Part shown: one piece after another, positions 63,411 to 64,000 of the stretch
How the letters are laid out: the number at the start of each line of letters is the position of its first letter
Numbering within the stretch: the first letter of the stretch is position 1
DNA from: Siphonodentalium dalli
Taxonomy: Eukaryota > Mollusca > Scaphopoda > Gadilida > Siphonodentaliidae
Reading direction: 5' to 3'
NCBI GenBank assembly: GCA_032622095.1
Contig: CP136063.1
Location: forward strand, 269,881,426 to 269,945,425
Length of the DNA: 64,000 nucleotides
The notes under the pieces: generated by a model
What the model was told of the DNA's origin: nothing
What the model saw: the letters and a program-made list of their open reading frames with translations, nothing else
The model's database searches: none
Made by a program: the position numbers and the translations under genes

Positions 63411-64000
63411 TTTTTGTCAGAATAAAGTTTGTATGTCAATGCACGCAGGTTTAACATGGTTCGAAACTATCGTATCCTATTAACATTTGACGATCTTTGT
63501 GGTGCGTGTAATGTATATAATATACACTCTATGGGCCATAGTCTGGCAGCGCAAAAATAAGAAGAACACAATGGCGATGTAGCTACGACTGATAATAGGA
63601 CAACATGCGGTGGGAGATCCCATTTTCCTTTGGGTGTGTCGGCCTCTGGATATGCTTGGATTCGTTAGATTATAAATAAAGACTATTCGCAAAAATTGTT
63701 TCAATTAATGTCGATCGCAATGTGTCTGGGGGGGGGGGGGGGATGTATTCCAAATTGTTCTGATATTATTCAATTTTCATTTATATGATTCCGCGAGCGA
63801 CCATAATGCCACTGTTAATTAAATTTCTGTTTTAGCGTCATTCGCCGCGTTTTGATTTTCGCCGAAAATAGCGCAATCCGTTTATTATTTCACCTTGCGG
63901 GCGTTAAATAAACTTTTGTTGTACCTCTCAACAAGCAGCGATCCAATCGACCACAAATATGTGTGGTTAGTTTTCGTACGGAAGTATACACTGCCATCTC
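63411..64000. other. Intergenic DNA with poly-G tract
   Basis: Unremarkable AT-rich sequence except for a run of 15 G at 63,728-63,742. A 74-codon minus-strand frame (63,480-63,704) shows no recognisable domain. The window ends without a gene boundary in view. Confidence 0.5.

Overview
The window is eukaryotic, from a repeat-dominated part of an invertebrate genome. No intact protein-coding gene, rRNA or tRNA gene is supported. A mollusc or another lophotrochozoan is the best guess. The hints are a short SINE-like tail near 58.3-58.4 kb that resembles tails I associate with bivalve and other mollusc SINEs, a fragment of a non-LTR retrotransposon at 61.6-62.2 kb, and many short foldback elements. 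The species cannot be named from sequence alone.

Layout. (1) 1-33,895: satellite 1, monomers of about 154-164 bp arranged as a trimeric higher-order repeat (A-B-C, about 482 bp). These trimers are nested in larger tandem units of about 4.35 kb and later about 3.9 kb. (2) 33,907-34,006: a gap of exactly 100 N. (3) 34,007-48,140: satellite 2, unrelated by eye, with a monomer of 164-166 bp and its own multi-monomer duplications (about 1.32, 1.49 and 2.14 kb). (4) 48,141-50,378: non-satellite AT-rich DNA with a 0.56-kb inverted-repeat element. (5) 50,379-52,497: about 13 old, diverged monomers of satellite 1 in the same orientation as the main array. (6) 52,498-55,592: intergenic-looking DNA with an 0.8-kb inverted-repeat structure whose 40-bp arms match at 39 of 40 positions. 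(7) 55,594-62,222: a nest of mobile elements. It holds tandem hairpin-headed MITE-like units, several copies of a dispersed element (here called E), a 336-bp tandem duplication, a foldback element and a broken LINE fragment. (8) 62,223-64,000: AT-rich DNA with a diverged tandem repeat and a cluster of CTTAAG palindromes.

Interpretation. Two different satellites share a period near 165 bp, one has higher-order structure, and decayed satellite copies and transposons follow on the flank. This looks like the edge of a pericentromeric or other heterochromatic block running into a transposon-rich arm. The most interesting regular signal is a short dyad of YY1-like motifs in nearly every B and C monomer of satellite 1, still largely recognisable in the diverged flank copies. 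Nuclear-receptor half-sites also recur in the C monomers. The many short open frames are by-products of repeat periodicity and should not be read as genes. Parts of satellite 1 (about 1.54-2.44 kb and 20.99-33.9 kb) carry scattered single-base indels that look like unpolished assembly.
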